Of a DNA stretch of 64,000 nt, positions 25,551 through 40,715 are shown in pieces (the stretch's first letter is position 1; each line of letters opens with the position of its first letter). A program made the position numbers and the translations under genes. The DNA is from Chamaelirium japonicum. Taxonomy: Eukaryota > Streptophyta > Magnoliopsida > Liliales > Melanthiaceae. Below the pieces are notes generated by a model. It saw only the letters and a program-made list of their open reading frames with translations, did no database searches and had not been told where the DNA came from. The DNA is taken from contig CANTAL010000024.1 of the NCBI GenBank assembly GCA_947650365.1, positions 310,001-374,000 of the forward strand. Direction: 5' to 3'.

Positions 25551-28224
25551 AATGGATCGTACGAATGAATTAGAATTGATTGAATTAGAATGAATCGTAC
25601 GAATGAATTAGAATGGATCGTGCGAATGAATTAGAATGGATTGTACGAATGAATTAGAATGGATCGTATGAATGAATTAGATTGGATCGTATGAATGAAT
25701 TAGAATGGATCGTGCGAATGAATTAGAATGGATCGTACGAATGAATTAGAATGGATCGATTGAATGAATTAGAATGGATCGTACTTATGAATTAGAATGG
25801 GTCATACGAATGAAATAGAATGGATCGTACGAAGGAATTAGAAAGGATCGTACAAACGAATTAGAATGGATCGTATGAATGAAATAGAATAGATCGTACG
25901 AATGAATTAGAATGGATCGTATGAATGAATTAGATTGGATCGTATGAATGAATTAGAATGGATTGTACGAATGAAATAGATTAGATCGTACAAATGAATT
26001 AGAATGGATTGTGCGAATGAATTAGAATGGGTCGTACGAATGAATTAGAATGGATCGTGCGAATGAATTAAAATGGATCGTATGAATGAAATAGAATGGA
26101 TCGTATGAATTAGAATGGATCGTACGAATGAAATAGAATGGATCGTACTAATGAATTAGAATGGATCGTATGAGTGTGAATGAATTAGAATGGATTGTGC
26201 GAATGAATTAGAATGGATCGTACGAATGAATTAGAATGGATCGTACGAAGGAATTAGAATGGATCGTACGAAGGAATTAGAATGGATAGTACGAATGAAT
26301 TAGAATGGATACCTTCGAGCAAATAAATTAGAATGGGTCGTACGAATAAGTAAGAATGGATCGTACGAATGAAATAGAATGGATCGTATGAATGAATTAG
26401 AATGGATCGTGCGAATGAATTAGAATGGATCGTACGAATGAATTAGAATAGATTGTGCGAATGAATTAGAATGGATCGTACGAATGAATTAGAATGGATT
26501 GTACGAATGAATTAGAATGGATCGTGCGAATGAATTAGAATGGATCGTGCGAATGAAATAGAATGGATCGTACGAATGAATTAGAATGGATTGAATTAGA
26601 ATGAATCGTAAGAATGAATTGGAATGGATCGTACGAATGAATTAGAATGGATCGTACGACTGAATTAGAATGGATTGAATTAGAATGGATCGTACGATAA
26701 GAATGGATCGTACGAATGAAATAGAATAGATCGTACGGATAAATGAATTTGGATCGTACGAATGAATTAGAAAGGATATATTCGTGCGAATGAATTAGAA
26801 TAGATCGTATGAATGAATTAGATTTGATCGTATTAATGAATTAGAATTGATCGTGCGAATGAATTAGAAAGGATCGTACGAATGAATTAGAATGGATAGA
26901 TTCGTACGAATGAATTTGAATGGATCGTATGAATGAATTAGAATGGATCGTTCAAATGAATTATAATAGATTGTGCGAATGAAATAGAATAGATTGTACG
27001 AATGAATTAGAATGAATCGTATGAATGAATTAGAATGAATCATACCGTACGAATGAATTAGAATGGATCATACGAAGGAATTAGAATGGATCGTGCGAAT
27101 AAATTAGAATGGATCGTATGAATGAATTAGAATAGATTGTGCGAAAGGATTAGAATGGATCATACGATTGAGTAAGAATGGATTGTACGAATGAAATAGA
27201 TTAGATCGTACGAATGAATTAGAATGGATCATGCTAATGAATTAGAATTGATCGTACGAATGAATTAGAATAGATTGTGCGACTAAATTAAAATGGATTG
27301 TATAAATGAATTAGAATGGATCGTATGAATGAATTAGAATGGATCGTGCAAATGAATTAAAATGGATCGTATGAATGAAATAGAATGGATCGTATGAATT
27401 AGAATGGATCGTACGAATGAAATAGAATGGATCGTACGAATGAATTAGAATAGATTGTGCGAATGGATTAGAATGGATCATACGATTGAGTAAGAAAGGA
27501 TTGTACGAATGAAAAAGAATAGATCGTACGAATGAATTAGAATGGATCGTATGAATGAATTAGAAAGGATCGTTCGAATGAATTAGAATAGATTGTGCGA
27601 ATGAATTAGAATGGATCGTACGAATGAATTAGAATGGATCGTGCGAATAAATTAGAATATATCTTACGAATGAATTAGAATGGAACGTATAGATTGTGCG
27701 AATGAATTAGAATGGATCGTACGAATGAATTAGAATGGATCGTACGAATGAATTAGAATGGATCGTACAAATGAGTAAGAATGGATCGTACGAATGAAAT
27801 AGAATGGATCGTATGAATGAATTAGAATGGATACGTGCGAATGAATTAGAATTGATCGTACGAATGAATTAGAATAGATTGTGCGAATGAATTAGAATGG
27901 ATCGTACGAATGAATTGGAATGGATACATTCGTGCGAATGAATTAGAATGGATCGTACGAATGAAATAGAATGGATCGTGCGAATGAATTAGAATGGATC
28001 GTACGAATGAATTAGAATGGATCGTGCGAATGAATTAGAATGGATCGTATTAATGAATTTGAATGGATCATACGAATGAATTAGAATGGAACGTACGAAT
28101 GAATTAGATTGGATCGTAGAATGGATTGTATGAATGAATTAGATTGGATCGTACGAATGTGTAAGAATGGATCATATGAATGAATTAGAATGGATCGTAC
28201 GAATGAATTAGAATGGATACATTT
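25551..28224 (+). repeat. Longest single-orientation satellite block (F)
   Basis: About 2.67 kb of uninterrupted F monomers. It contains the ordered module with two GAAGGAATTA monomers and the GGATACCTTCG 28-mer (about 26241-26378), the rare run GGATCGTACGATAAGAATGG (about 26684), the ATACCGTACG marker (about 27039) and the rare GGAACGTATAGATTG (about 27681). No gene seen. Confidence 0.95.
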
Positions 28225-29324
28225 CGTACGATCCATTCTAATTCATTCGTACGATCTATTCTAATTCATTCATGCAATCCATTCTAATGAATTAGAATGA
28301 ATTAGAATGGATCGTACGAATGTATCCACTCTAATTCATTCATACGATCCATTCTAATTCATTCGCACGAATGAATTAGAATGGATCGTATGATTGTGAA
28401 TGAATTAGAATGGATTATGCGAATAAACTAGAATGGATCGTACGAATGAATTAGAATGGATCGTACGAATGAATTAGAATGGATACATTCGTGCAAAAGA
28501 ATTAGAATGGATTGTATGAATGAATTAGAATGGATCGTGCGAATGAATTAGAATGGATCGTGCGAATGAATTAGAATGGATCGTATGAATGAATTAGAAT
28601 GGATCGTGCGAATGAATTAGAATGGATCGTACGAATGAAATAGAATGGATTCGCACGAATGTATCCATTCTAATTCATTCATACGATCCATTCTAATTCA
28701 TTCGTACGATCCATTCTAATTCATTCGTACAATCTATTCTAATTTATTCGTATGATCCATTCTAATTCAATCCATTCTAATTCAATCGTACGATCCATTC
28801 TAATTCATTCGTACGATCTATTCTAATTCATTCGTACGATTCATTCTAATTCAATCCATTCTAATTCATTCGTACGATCCATTCTTACTCATTCGTACGA
28901 TCCATTCTAATTCATTCGCACGAATGAATCCATTCTAATTCATTCGTATGATCCATTCTAATTCATTCGCACGAATGTATCACACGATCCATTCTAATTC
29001 ATTAGCACGATCCATTCTAATTCATTCGTACGATCCATTCTAATTCATTTATACGATCCAATCTAATTCATTCATATGATCCATTCTAATCGTGCGAATA
29101 AATTAGAATGGATCGTACGAATGAGTAAGAATGGATCGTACTAATGAATTAGAATGGATTGAATTAGAATGAATCGTACGAATGAATTAGAATGGATCGT
29201 ACGAATGAATTAGAATGGATCGTATGAATGAATTAGAATGGATCGTACGAATGAATTAGAATGGATCGTACGAAGGAATTAGAATGGATCGTACGAAGGA
29301 ATTAGAATGGATAGTACGAAGGAA

Positions 29325-29564
29325 TTAGAATGGATAGTACGAATGAATTAGAATGGATCGTGCGAATGAAGTAAAATGGATCGTATGAATGAAATAGAAT
29401 GGATCGTATGAATTAGAATGGATCGTACGAATGAAATAGAATGGATCGTACGAATGAATTTGAATAGATTGTGCGAATGGATTAGAATAGATCATACGAT
29501 TGAGTAAGAATAGATTGTAAGAATGAAATAGATTAGATCGTACGAATGAATTAGAATGGATCAT
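29325..29564 (-). repeat. 240-bp higher-order satellite module (minus copy)
   Basis: Ten or so monomers in a fixed order of variants, matching 36242-36481 and, on the other strand, 39671-39910 and 41544-41783. Diagnostic parts are a 19-bp short monomer and the GATTGAGTAAGAATGG and GTGCGAATGGATTAG variants. Confidence 0.85.
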
Positions 29565-30050
29565 GCTAATGAATTAGAATTGATCGTACGAATGAATTAG
29601 AATAGATTGTGCGAATGAATTAGAATGGATCGTACGAATGAATTGGAATGGATACATTCGTGCGAATGAATTAGAATGGATCGTATGAATTAGAATGGAT
29701 CGTACGATTGAGTAAGAATGGATTGTACGAATGAAATAGAATAGATCGTACGAATGAATTAGAATGGATCATGCTAATGAATTAGAATTGATCGTACGAA
29801 TGAGTAAGAATGGATCGTACGAATGAAATAGAATGGATCGTATGAATGAATTAGAATGGATCGTACGAATATATTAGAATGGGTCGTACGAATGAATTAG
29901 AATGGATACACGATCCAGATCCATTCTAATTCATTCGCACAATCTATTCTAATTCATTCGTAGGATCGTGCGAATGAATTAGAATGGATCGTGCGAATGA
30001 ATTAGAATGGATCGTATGAATGAATTAGAATGGATCGTACGAACGAATTA

Positions 30051-30120
30051 GAAAGGATACATTCGAATTCATTCGTACGATCCATTCTAATTCCTTCGTA
30101 CGATCCATATTCTAATTCAT
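30051..30120. repeat. Second unoccupied paralogue of the target site
   Basis: Carries GAAAGGATACATTCGAATTC, then CCTTCGTACGATCCATATTC without interruption, equivalent to the element's insertion point. Confidence 0.88.
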
Positions 30121-31959
30121 TCGCACGATCCATTCTATTTCCTTCGTACGATCGTATGAATGAATTAGAATGGATCGTATGAATGAAATAGAATGGATCG
30201 TACGAATGAATTAGAATGGATCTGGATCGTGTATCCATTCTAATTCATTAGTACGACCCATTCTAATTCATTCGCACGATCCATTCTAATTCATTCGTAC
30301 GATCCATTATAATTCATTCGTATGATTCATTCTAATTCAATCCATTCTAATTCATTCGTACGATCCATTCTAATTCATTCGTACGATCCATTCTAATTCA
30401 TTCGTACGATCCATTCTAATTCCTTATAGATCGTGCGAATGAATTAGAATGGATCGTACGAATGAAATAGAATGGATTCGCACGAATGTATCCTTTCTAA
30501 TTCATTCGTACGATCCATTCTAATTCATTCGTACGATCCATTCTATTTCATTTGTACGAATGTATCCACTCTAATTCATTCATACGATCCATTCTAATTC
30601 ATTCGCACGAATGTATCCATTCCAATTCATTCGTACGATCCATTCTAATTCATTCGCACGAATGTATCCATTCCAATTCATTCGTACGATCCATTCTAAT
30701 TCATTCGCACAATCTATTCTAATTCATTCATACGATCCATTCTAATTCATTCGTACGATCCATTCTAATTCATTCGTACGATCCATTCTGATTCATTCGC
30801 ACAATCTATTCTAATTCATTCGTACGATCCATTCTAATTCATTCGCACAATCCATTCTATTTCATTCGTACGATCCATTCTTACTCATTCGTACGATCCT
30901 TTCATATCCATTCTAATTCATTCGTACGATCCATTCTATTTCATTCGTACGATCCATTCTAATTCTTACGATCCATTCTATTTCATTCATACGATCCATT
31001 TTAATTCATTCGCATGATCCATTCTAATTCATTCATACGATCCATTCTAATTCATTCGCACGATCCATTCTAATTCATTCGTACGATCCATTCTAATTCA
31101 TTTATACGATCCAATCTAATTCATTCATACAATCCATTCTTATTCATTTGCACGAATTTATCCATTCTTATTCATTCGTACAATCCATTATAATTCATTC
31201 GCACAATCTATTCTAATTCATTCGCACAATCTATTCTAATTTATTCGTACGATCCATTCGAATTCATTCGTACGATCCATTCTAATTCATTCGTACGATT
31301 CATTCTAATTCAATCCATTCTAATTCATTCCTACGATCCATTCTTACTCATTCGTACGATCCATTCTAATTCATTCGCACGATCCATTCTAATTCATTAA
31401 TACGATCCATTGTATCCATTCTAATTCATTCATACAATCTATTCTAATTCATTCGTACGATCCATTCTAATTCATTCGTACAATCCATTCTATTTCATTC
31501 GCACAATCCATTCTAATTCATTCACACTCATACGATCCATTCTAATTCATTCGCACGAATATATCCGTTCTAATTCATTCGTACGATCCATTCTAATTCA
31601 TTCATACGATCTATTCTAATTCTTTCGCACGAATGTATCCATTCTAATTCATTCGTACGATCCATTCTAATTCATTAGCACGATCCATTCTAATTTATTC
31701 GTACGATCCATTCTAATTCATTCGCACAATTTATTCTAATTCATTCGTACGATCCATTCTAATTCATTCATACGATCCATTCTAATTCATTCGTACGATC
31801 CATTCTAATTCATTCCAATCTAATTCATTCATACGATCCATTCTACGATCCATTCTAATTCATTCGTACGTTCCATTCTAATTCATTAGCACGATCAATG
31901 CTAATTTATTCGTACGATCCATTATAATTCATTCGTACTATCCATTCTTACTCATTCGT

Positions 31960-34900
31960 ACGAAGGAATTAGAATGGATCGTAAGAAGGAATTAGAATGG
32001 ATAGTACGAATGAATTAGAAAGGATACCTACGTGCAAATGAATTAGAATGGATCGTACGAATGAGTAAGAATGGATCGTACGAATGAAATAGAATGGATC
32101 GTATGAATGAATTAGAATGGATCGTGCGAATGAATTAGAATGGATTCATTCGTGCGAATGAATTAGAATGGATCATATGAATGAATTAGAATGGATCATT
32201 TGAGTTAATGCGAATGGATCGTGCGAATAAATTACAATGGATTGTACGAATGAATTAGAATGGATCGTACGAATGAATTAGAATGGATACATTCGTGCGA
32301 ATCTATTCTATTTCATTCGTACGATCCATTCTAATTCATTCGCATGATCCATTTTAATTCATTCATACGATCCATTCTAATTCATTCGTACGATCCATTC
32401 TAATTCATTCGTACGATCAATTCTAATTCATTCGTACAATCCATTCTAATTCATTCGCACGATCCATTCTAATTCATTCGTACGATCCATTCTAATTCAT
32501 ACGAATAAATTAGAATAGATTCTAATTCTTTCGTACGATCCATTCTAATTCCTTCGTACGATCCATTCTAATTCATTCGTACGATCTATTCTAATTCATT
32601 CATACGATCCATTCTAATTCATTCGCACGATCCATTCTAATTCATTCGCATGATCCATTCAAATTCATTCGTAAAATCGATTCTAATTTATTCATACGAT
32701 CCATTCTAATTCATTCACACGAATGTATCCATTCTAATTCATTCGTACGATCCATTCTAATTCATTCATACGATCCATCCTAATTCATTCGCACGAATGT
32801 ATCCATTCTAATTCATTCGTACAATCCATTCTATTTCATTCGTACGATCCATTCTTACTCATTCGTACGATCCATTCGTATCCATTCTAATTCATTCGTA
32901 TGATCTATTCTAATTCATTCGTACGATCCATTCTAATTCATTAATACGATCCAATCTAATTCATTCATACGATCCATTCTAATTCATTCGTACGATCCAT
33001 TCTATTTCATTTGCACGAAGGTATCCATTCTAATTCATTCGTACTATCCATTCTAATTCCTTCGTACGATCCATTCTAATTCATTCGTACGATCCATTCA
33101 AATTCATTCGCACGATCCATTCTAATTTATTCGTACGATCCATTCTAATTCATTCATACGATCCATTCTAATTCATTCGTACGATCCATTCTAATTCCTT
33201 CGTATCCATTCTAATTCACTCGTACGATCCATTCTAATTCATTTATACGAATCATTTTAATTCATTCGCACAATCTATTCTAATTCATTCGTACGATCAA
33301 TTCTAATTCATTCGCACGATCCATTCTAATTCATTCGTACGATCCATTCTATTTCATTCGTACGATCCATTCTTACTCATTCGTACGATCCATTCTAATT
33401 CATTCGCACGATCCATTCTAATTTATTCGCACGATCCATTCTAATTCATTCGTACGATCCATTCTAATTCCTTCGTATGATCCATTCTAACTCATTTGCA
33501 CGATCCATTCTAATTCATTCGCACAATCTATTCTAATTCATTCGTACAATCCATTCTAATTAGAATGGATCATATGAATGAATTAGAATGGATCGTGCGA
33601 ATGAATTAGAATGGATCGTACGAATGAAAAAGAATGGATATATTCGTGCGAATGAATTAGAATGGATCATATGAATGAATTAGAATGGATCGTTTGAGTG
33701 AATGCGAATGGATCGTGCGAATGAATTAGAATGGATTGTACGAATGAATTAGAATGGATCGTACGAATGAATTAGAATGGATACATTCATGCGAATCCAT
33801 TCTATTTCATTCGTACGATCCATTCTAATTCATTCGCAAGATCCATTCTAATTCATTCATACGATCCATTCTAATTCATTCGTACGACCCATTCTAATTC
33901 ATTCGTACGATCCATTCTAATTCATTCGCACAATCTATTCTAATTCATTCGTACGATCCATTCTAATTTATTCGCATGAATTATCCATTCTAATTCATTC
34001 GTACGATCCATTCTATCTCATTCGTACAATCCATTCTATTTCATTCGTACGATCCATCGTGCGAATGAATTAGAATGGATCGTAAGAATGAATTAGAATG
34101 GATCGTACGAAGGAATTAGAATGGATCGTATGAATGAATTAGAATGGATCGTGCGAATGAATTAGAATAGATCGTACGAATGAAATATAATGGTAGAATG
34201 GATCGTGCGAATGAATTAGAATGGATCGTACGAATGAGTAAGAATGGATCGTACGAATGAAATAGAATGGATCGTATGAATGAATTAGAATGGATCGTGC
34301 GAATGAATTAGAATGGATCGTACGAATGAAATAGAATGGATTCGCACGAATGTATCCGAATGGATTGTACGAAGGAATTAGAATGGATCGTACGAAGGAA
34401 TTAGAATGGATAGTACGAATGAATTAGAATGGATACCTTCGTGCAAATGAATTAGAATGGATCGTACGAACGAGTAAGAATGGATCGTACGAATGAATTA
34501 GAATGGATCGTGCGAATGAATTAGAATGGATCGTACGAATGAATTAGAATAGATTGTGCGAATGAATTAGAATGGATCGTATGAATGAATTAGAATGGAT
34601 TGTACGAATGAATTAGAATGGTTCGAATTAGAATGGATCGTGCGAATGAATTAGAATATGGATCGTACGAATGAATTAGAATGGATCGTGCGAATGAATT
34701 AGAATGGATCGTACGAATAAATTAGAATAGATTGTGCGAATGAATTAGAATGGATCGTACAAATGAATTAGAATGGATCGTACGAATTAATTAGAATGGA
34801 TCATATGAATGAATAAGAGTGGATCGTTTGAGTGAATGCGAATGGATCGTGCGAATGAATTAGAATGGATTGTACGAATGAATTAGAATGGATCGTACGA

Positions 34901-35344
34901 ATGAATTAGAATGGATACATTCGTGCGAATCCATTCTATTTCAATCGTACGATCCATTCTAATTCATTCACACGATCCATTCTAAATCATTCATACGATC
35001 CATTCTAATTCATTCGTACGATCCATTCTAATTCATTCGTACGATCCATTCTAATTCATGCGCACAATCTATTCTAATTCATTCGTACGATCCATTCTAA
35101 TTCATTCGCATGATCCATTCTAATTCATTCGTACGATCCATTCTAATTCATTCGTACGATCTATATTCTAATTCATTCGCACAATCCATTCTAATTCATT
35201 CATACGATCCATTCTAATTTATTCGCACGATCCATTCTAATTCATTCATACGATCTATTCTATTTCATTCGTACAATCCATTCCTACTCAATCGTATGAT
35301 CCATTCTAATCCATTCGCACAATCTATTCGTACGATTCATTCGT
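31960..35344. repeat. Satellite array, mixed orientation
   Basis: Blocks by eye: F 31960-32301, R to 32499, F to 32519, R to 33559, F to 33795, R to 34057, F to 34930, R to 35344. The flip at 33560 is the perfect palindrome ATTCTAATTAGAAT. At about 34350 a junction to R starts and returns to F within one monomer (GTATCCGAATGG), as also at about 46750. No gene seen. Confidence 0.95.
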
Positions 35345-38300
35345 ATGCATGAATTAGAATGGATCGTGCGAATAAATTAGAATGAATTAGAATGGATCGT
35401 ACGAATGAATTAGAATGGATCGTGCGAATGAATTAGAATGGATCGTGCGAATGAATTAGAATGGATCGTATGAATGAATTAGAATGGATCGTGCGAATGA
35501 ATTAGAATGGATCGTACGAATGAATTAGACTGGATACATTCGTGCGAAAGAATTAGAAAAGATCGTATGAATGAATTAGAATGGATCGTATGAATGAAAT
35601 AGAATGGATCGTACGAATGAATTAGAATGGATCGTGCGAATGAATTAGAATGGATCGTGCGAATGAATTAGAATGGATCGTACGAATGAATTAGAATGGA
35701 TCGTACGAAGGAATTAGAATGGATCGTACGAATGAATTAGAATAGATCGTACGAATGAATTAGAATGGATACGAATGGATCGTACGAATGAGTAAGAATG
35801 GATCGTACGAATGAATTAGAATGGATTGAATTAGAATGAATCGTACGAATGAATTAGAATGGATCGTACGAATGAATTAGAATGGATCGTACGAATGAAT
35901 TAGAATGGATTGAATTAGAATGGATCGTACGATAAGAATGGATCGTACGAATGAAATAGAATAGATCGTACGGATAAATGAATTTGGATCGTACGAATGA
36001 ATTAGAAAGGATATATTCGTGCGAATGAATTAGAATAGATCATATGAATGAATTAGATTGGATCGTATTAATGAATTAGAATGGATCGTGCGAATGAATT
36101 AGAATGGATCGTACGAATGAATTAGAATGGATAGATTCTTGCGAATGAATTTGAATGGATCGTACGAAGGAATTAGAATGGATCGTACGAAGGAATTAGA
36201 ATAGATCATACGAAAAAATTAGAATGGATCGTACGAATGAATTAGAATGGATCGTATGAATGAATTAGAATGGATTGTGCGAATGAATTAAAATGGATTG
36301 TATGAATGAAATAGAATGGATCGTATGAATTAGAATGGATCGTACGAATGAAATAGAATGGATCATACGAATGAATTAGAATAGATTGTGCGAATGGATT
36401 AGAATGGATCATACGATTGAGTAAGAATGGATTGTACGAATGAAATAGAATAGATCGTACGAATGAATTAGAATGGATCATGCTAATGAATTAGAATAGA
36501 TCGTATGAATGAATTAGAATAGATTGTGCGAATGAATTAGAATGGATCGTACGAATGAATTAGAATAGATCATACGAATGAATTAGAATGGATCGTACGA
36601 ATGAATTAGAATGGATCGTACGAATGAAATAGAATGGATACATTCGTGCGAATGAATTAGAATGGATCATATGAATGAATTAGAATGGATCGTTTGAGTG
36701 AATGCGAATGGATCGCACGAATGAATTAGAATGGATCGTACGTATTAATTAGAATGGATACATTCATGGGAATGAATTAGAATGGATCGTACGAAGGAAT
36801 TAGAATGGATCGTACGAAGGAATTAGAATGGATCGTACGAATGAATTAGAATGGATACATTCGTACGAATGAAATAGAATGGATTGTACGAGTGAGATAG
36901 AATGGATCGTGCGAATAAATTAGAATGGATCGTATGAATGAATTAGAATGGATCGCACGAATGAATTAGAATGGATCGTATGAATGAATTAGAATGGATC
37001 GTATGAATGAATTAGAATGGATCGTGTGAATGAATTAGAATGGATAGTACGAATGAAATAGAATGGATTCGCACGAATGTATCCATTCTAATTCATTCGT
37101 ACGATCCATTCTAATTCATTCGTACAATCTATTCTAATTCATTCGCACGATCCATTCGCATTCACTCAAACGATCCATTCTAATTCATTCGTACGATCCA
37201 TTCGAATTCATTCATACAATCCATTCAAATTCATTCATACGATCCATTCTAATTCATTCAAATGATCCATTCTAATTCATTCGCACGATCCATTCTTACT
37301 CATTCGTACGATCCATTCTAATTCATTCGCACGATCCATTCTAATTCATTAATACGATCCATTCTCGAATAGATCGTGCGAATAAATTTGAATTGATCGT
37401 ACGAATGAATTGGAATGGATACATTCGTGCGAATGAATTAGAATGGATTGTATGAATGAATTAGAGTGGATACATTCGTACAAATGAATTAGAATGGATC
37501 GTACGAATGAATTAGAATGGATACATTCGTGCGAATGAATTAGAATGGATCATATGAATGAATTAGAATGGATCGTTTGAGTGAATGCGAATGGATCGTG
37601 CGAATAAATTAGAATGGATCGTACGAATGAATTAGAATGGATCGTATGAATGAATTAGAATGGATCGTACGAATGAATTAGAATGGATCGTACGAATGAA
37701 TTAGAATGGATTGAATTAGAATGAATCGTATGAATGAATTAGAATGAATCATACCGTACGAATGAATTAGAATGGATCATATGAATGAATTAGAATGGAT
37801 CGTATGAATGAATTAGAATGGATCGTACGAGTGAATTAGAATGGATCGTATGAATGAATTAGAATGGATCGTGCGAATGAATTAGAATGGATCGTGTGAA
37901 TGAATTAGAATGGATCGTACGAATGAATTAGATTGGATCGTATTAATGAATTAGAATGGATCGTACGAATGAATTAGAATAGATCGTACGAATGAATTAG
38001 AATGGATACGAATGGATCGCACGAATGAGTAAGAATGGATCGTACGAATGAAATAGAATGGATTGTACGAATGAATTAGAATGGATACATTCGTGCGAAT
38101 GAATTAGGATGGATCGTATGAATGAATTAGAATGGATCGTACGAATGAATTAGAATGGATATATTCGTGCGAATGAATTAGAATGGATCGTATGAATGAA
38201 TTAGAATCGATCGTACGAATGAATTAGAATGGATCATGCGAATGAATTAGAATGGATCGTGCGAATGAATTAGAATGGATCATATGAATGAATTAGAATG

Positions 38301-39249
38301 GATCGTATGAATGAAATAGAATGGATCGTACGAATGAATTAGAATGGATCATGCGAATGAATTAGAATGGATCGTACGAATGAATTAGAATGGATCGTAC
38401 GATGGAATTAGATTGGATAGTACGAATGAATTAGAATGGATACCTTCGTGCAAATGAAATAGAATGGATCGTACCAATGAATTAGAGTAGATTGTGCGAA
38501 TGGATTAGAATGGATCATACGATTGAGTAAGAATGAATCGTACGAATGAATTAGAATGGATCTTGCGAATGAATTAGAATGGATCGTGCGAATGAATTAG
38601 AATGGATCGTATGAATGAATTAGAATTTATCGTACGAATGAATTAGAATGGATCGTATGAATGAATTAGAATAGATCGTGCGAATGAATTAGAATGGATC
38701 GTGCGAATGAATTTGAATGGATCGTACGAATGAATTAGAATGGATCGTATGAATGAATTAGATTGGATCGTATTAATGAATTAGAATGGATCGTACGAAT
38801 GAATTAGAATGGATTGAATTAGAATGAATCGTATGAATAAATTAGAATGAATCATACCGTACGAATGAATTAGTATGGATCATAAGAAGGATCGTACGAA
38901 TGAAATAGAATGGATTGTGCGAATGAATTAGAATGGATCGTACGAATGAATTAGAATGGATCGTACAAAGGAATTAGAATGGATAGTACGAATGAATTAG
39001 AATGGATACCTTCGTGCAAATGAAATAGATAGGATCGTACGAATGAATTAGAATAGATTGTGCGAATGGATTAGAATGGATCATACGATTGAGTAAGAAT
39101 GGATTGTACGAATGAATTAGAATGGATCGTACGAATGAATTAGAATGGATCGTACGAATGAATTAGAATGGATCGTATGAATGAATTAGAATGGATCGTG
39201 CGAATGAATTAGAATGGATCGTACGAATGAAATAGAATGGATTCGCACG
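35345..39249 (+). repeat. Satellite array, mainly F
   Basis: F 35345-37074, R 37075-37363, F 37364-39249. Contains a second copy of the GGATCGTACGATAAGAATGG run (about 35926), closely resembling that at about 26684, with the following CGGATAAATGAATTTGG and GGATATATTCG monomers in the same order. No gene seen. Confidence 0.95.
36242..36481 (-). repeat. 240-bp higher-order satellite module (minus copy)
   Basis: Same ordered variants as 29325-29564, and the reverse complement of 39671-39910 and 41544-41783; ends by GGATCATGCTAATG on the + strand. Confidence 0.88.
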
Positions 39250-39670
39250 AATGTATCCATTCTAATTCATTCGTACGATCCATTCTAATTCATTCGTACA
39301 ATCCATTCTAATTCATTCGTATGATCCATTCTAATTCATTCGTACAATCCATTCTAATTCATTTGCACGAAGGTATCCATTCTAATTCATTCGTACTATC
39401 CATTCTAATTTTTTCGTACGATCCATTCTAATTCCTTCGTACGATCCATTCTAATTCATTCGTACGATCCATTCTAATTCATTCGTACGATCCATTCTAA
39501 TTCCATCGTATGATCAATTCTAATTCATTAGCATGATCCATTCTAATTCATTCGTACGATCTATTCTATTTCATTCGTACAATCCATTCTAATTCATTCG
39601 TACGATCCATTCTAATTCATTCGCACAATCTATTCTAATTCATTCGTACGATCTATTCTAATTCATTAGC

Positions 39671-39910
39671 ATGATCCATTCTAATTCATTCGTACGATCT
39701 ATTCTATCTCATTCGTACAATCCATTCTTACTCAATCGTATGATCTATTCTAATCCATTCGCACAATCTATTCTAATTCATTCGTACGATCCATTCTATT
39801 TCATTCGTACGATCCATTCTAATTCATACGATCCATTCTATTTCATTCATACGATCCATTTTAATTCATTCGCACGATCCATTCTAATTCATTCATATGA
39901 TCCATTCTAA
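39671..39910 (+). repeat. 240-bp higher-order satellite module (plus copy)
   Basis: Fixed order of variant monomers, including TTACTCAATCGTATG, ATCCATTCGCACAATC and a 19-bp short monomer. Nearly identical to 41544-41783. Confidence 0.88.
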
Positions 39911-40532
39911 TTCATTCGTACGATCCATTCTAATTTCTTCGTATGATCTATTCTAATTCCTTTGTACGATCCATTCTAATTCCTTCGTACGATCCATTCA
40001 AATTCATTCGCACGAATCTATCCATTCTAATTCATTCGTACGATCCATTCTAATTCATTCGCACGATCCATTCTAGTTCATTAATACGATCCAATCTAAT
40101 TCATTCATACGATCTATTCTAATTCATTCGCACGAATATATCCTTTCTAATTCATTCGTACGATCCATTCTAATTCAATCCATTCTAATTCATTCGTACG
40201 ATCCATTCTAATTCATTCGTATGATCCATTCTAATTCATTCGTACGATTCATTCTAATTCAATCCATTCTAATTCATTCGTACGATCCATTCTATTTCAT
40301 TCGTACGATCCATTCTTACTCATTCGTACCATCCATTCGTATCCATTCTAATTCATTCGTACGATCTATTCTAATTCATTCGTACGATCCATTCTAATTC
40401 CTTCACACGATCCATTCTAATTCATTCGTACGATCCATTCTAATTCATTCGCACGATCCATTCTAATTCATTCATACGATCCATTCTAATTCATTCGTAC
40501 GATCTATTCTATTTCATTCGTACAATCCATTC

Positions 40533-40715
40533 TTGCTCAATCGTATGATCCATTCTAATCCATTCGCACAATCTATTCTAATTCATTCATACGATCCATT
40601 CTATTTCATTCGTACGATCCATTCTAATTCATACGATCCATTCTATTTCATTCATACGATCCATTCTAATTCATTCGTACGATCCATTCTAATTCATTCG
40701 CACGATCCATTCTAA
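40533..40715 (+). repeat. Partial higher-order satellite module (plus copy)
   Basis: Shares the central and right part of the 240-bp module; the left part (from about 40497) also matches. The end differs from the two complete copies beside it. Confidence 0.8.

Larger units (their letters stand above)
28225..31959. repeat. Satellite segment with very short alternating blocks
   Basis: Blocks by eye: R 28225-28287, F to 28324, R to 28369, F to 28654, R to 29089, F to 29914, R to 29965, F to 30062, R to 30151, F to 30232, R to 30429, F to 30479, R to 31959. Some blocks are only one or two monomers long, so this is the densest flipping before the 59-kb region. No gene seen. Confidence 0.93.
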
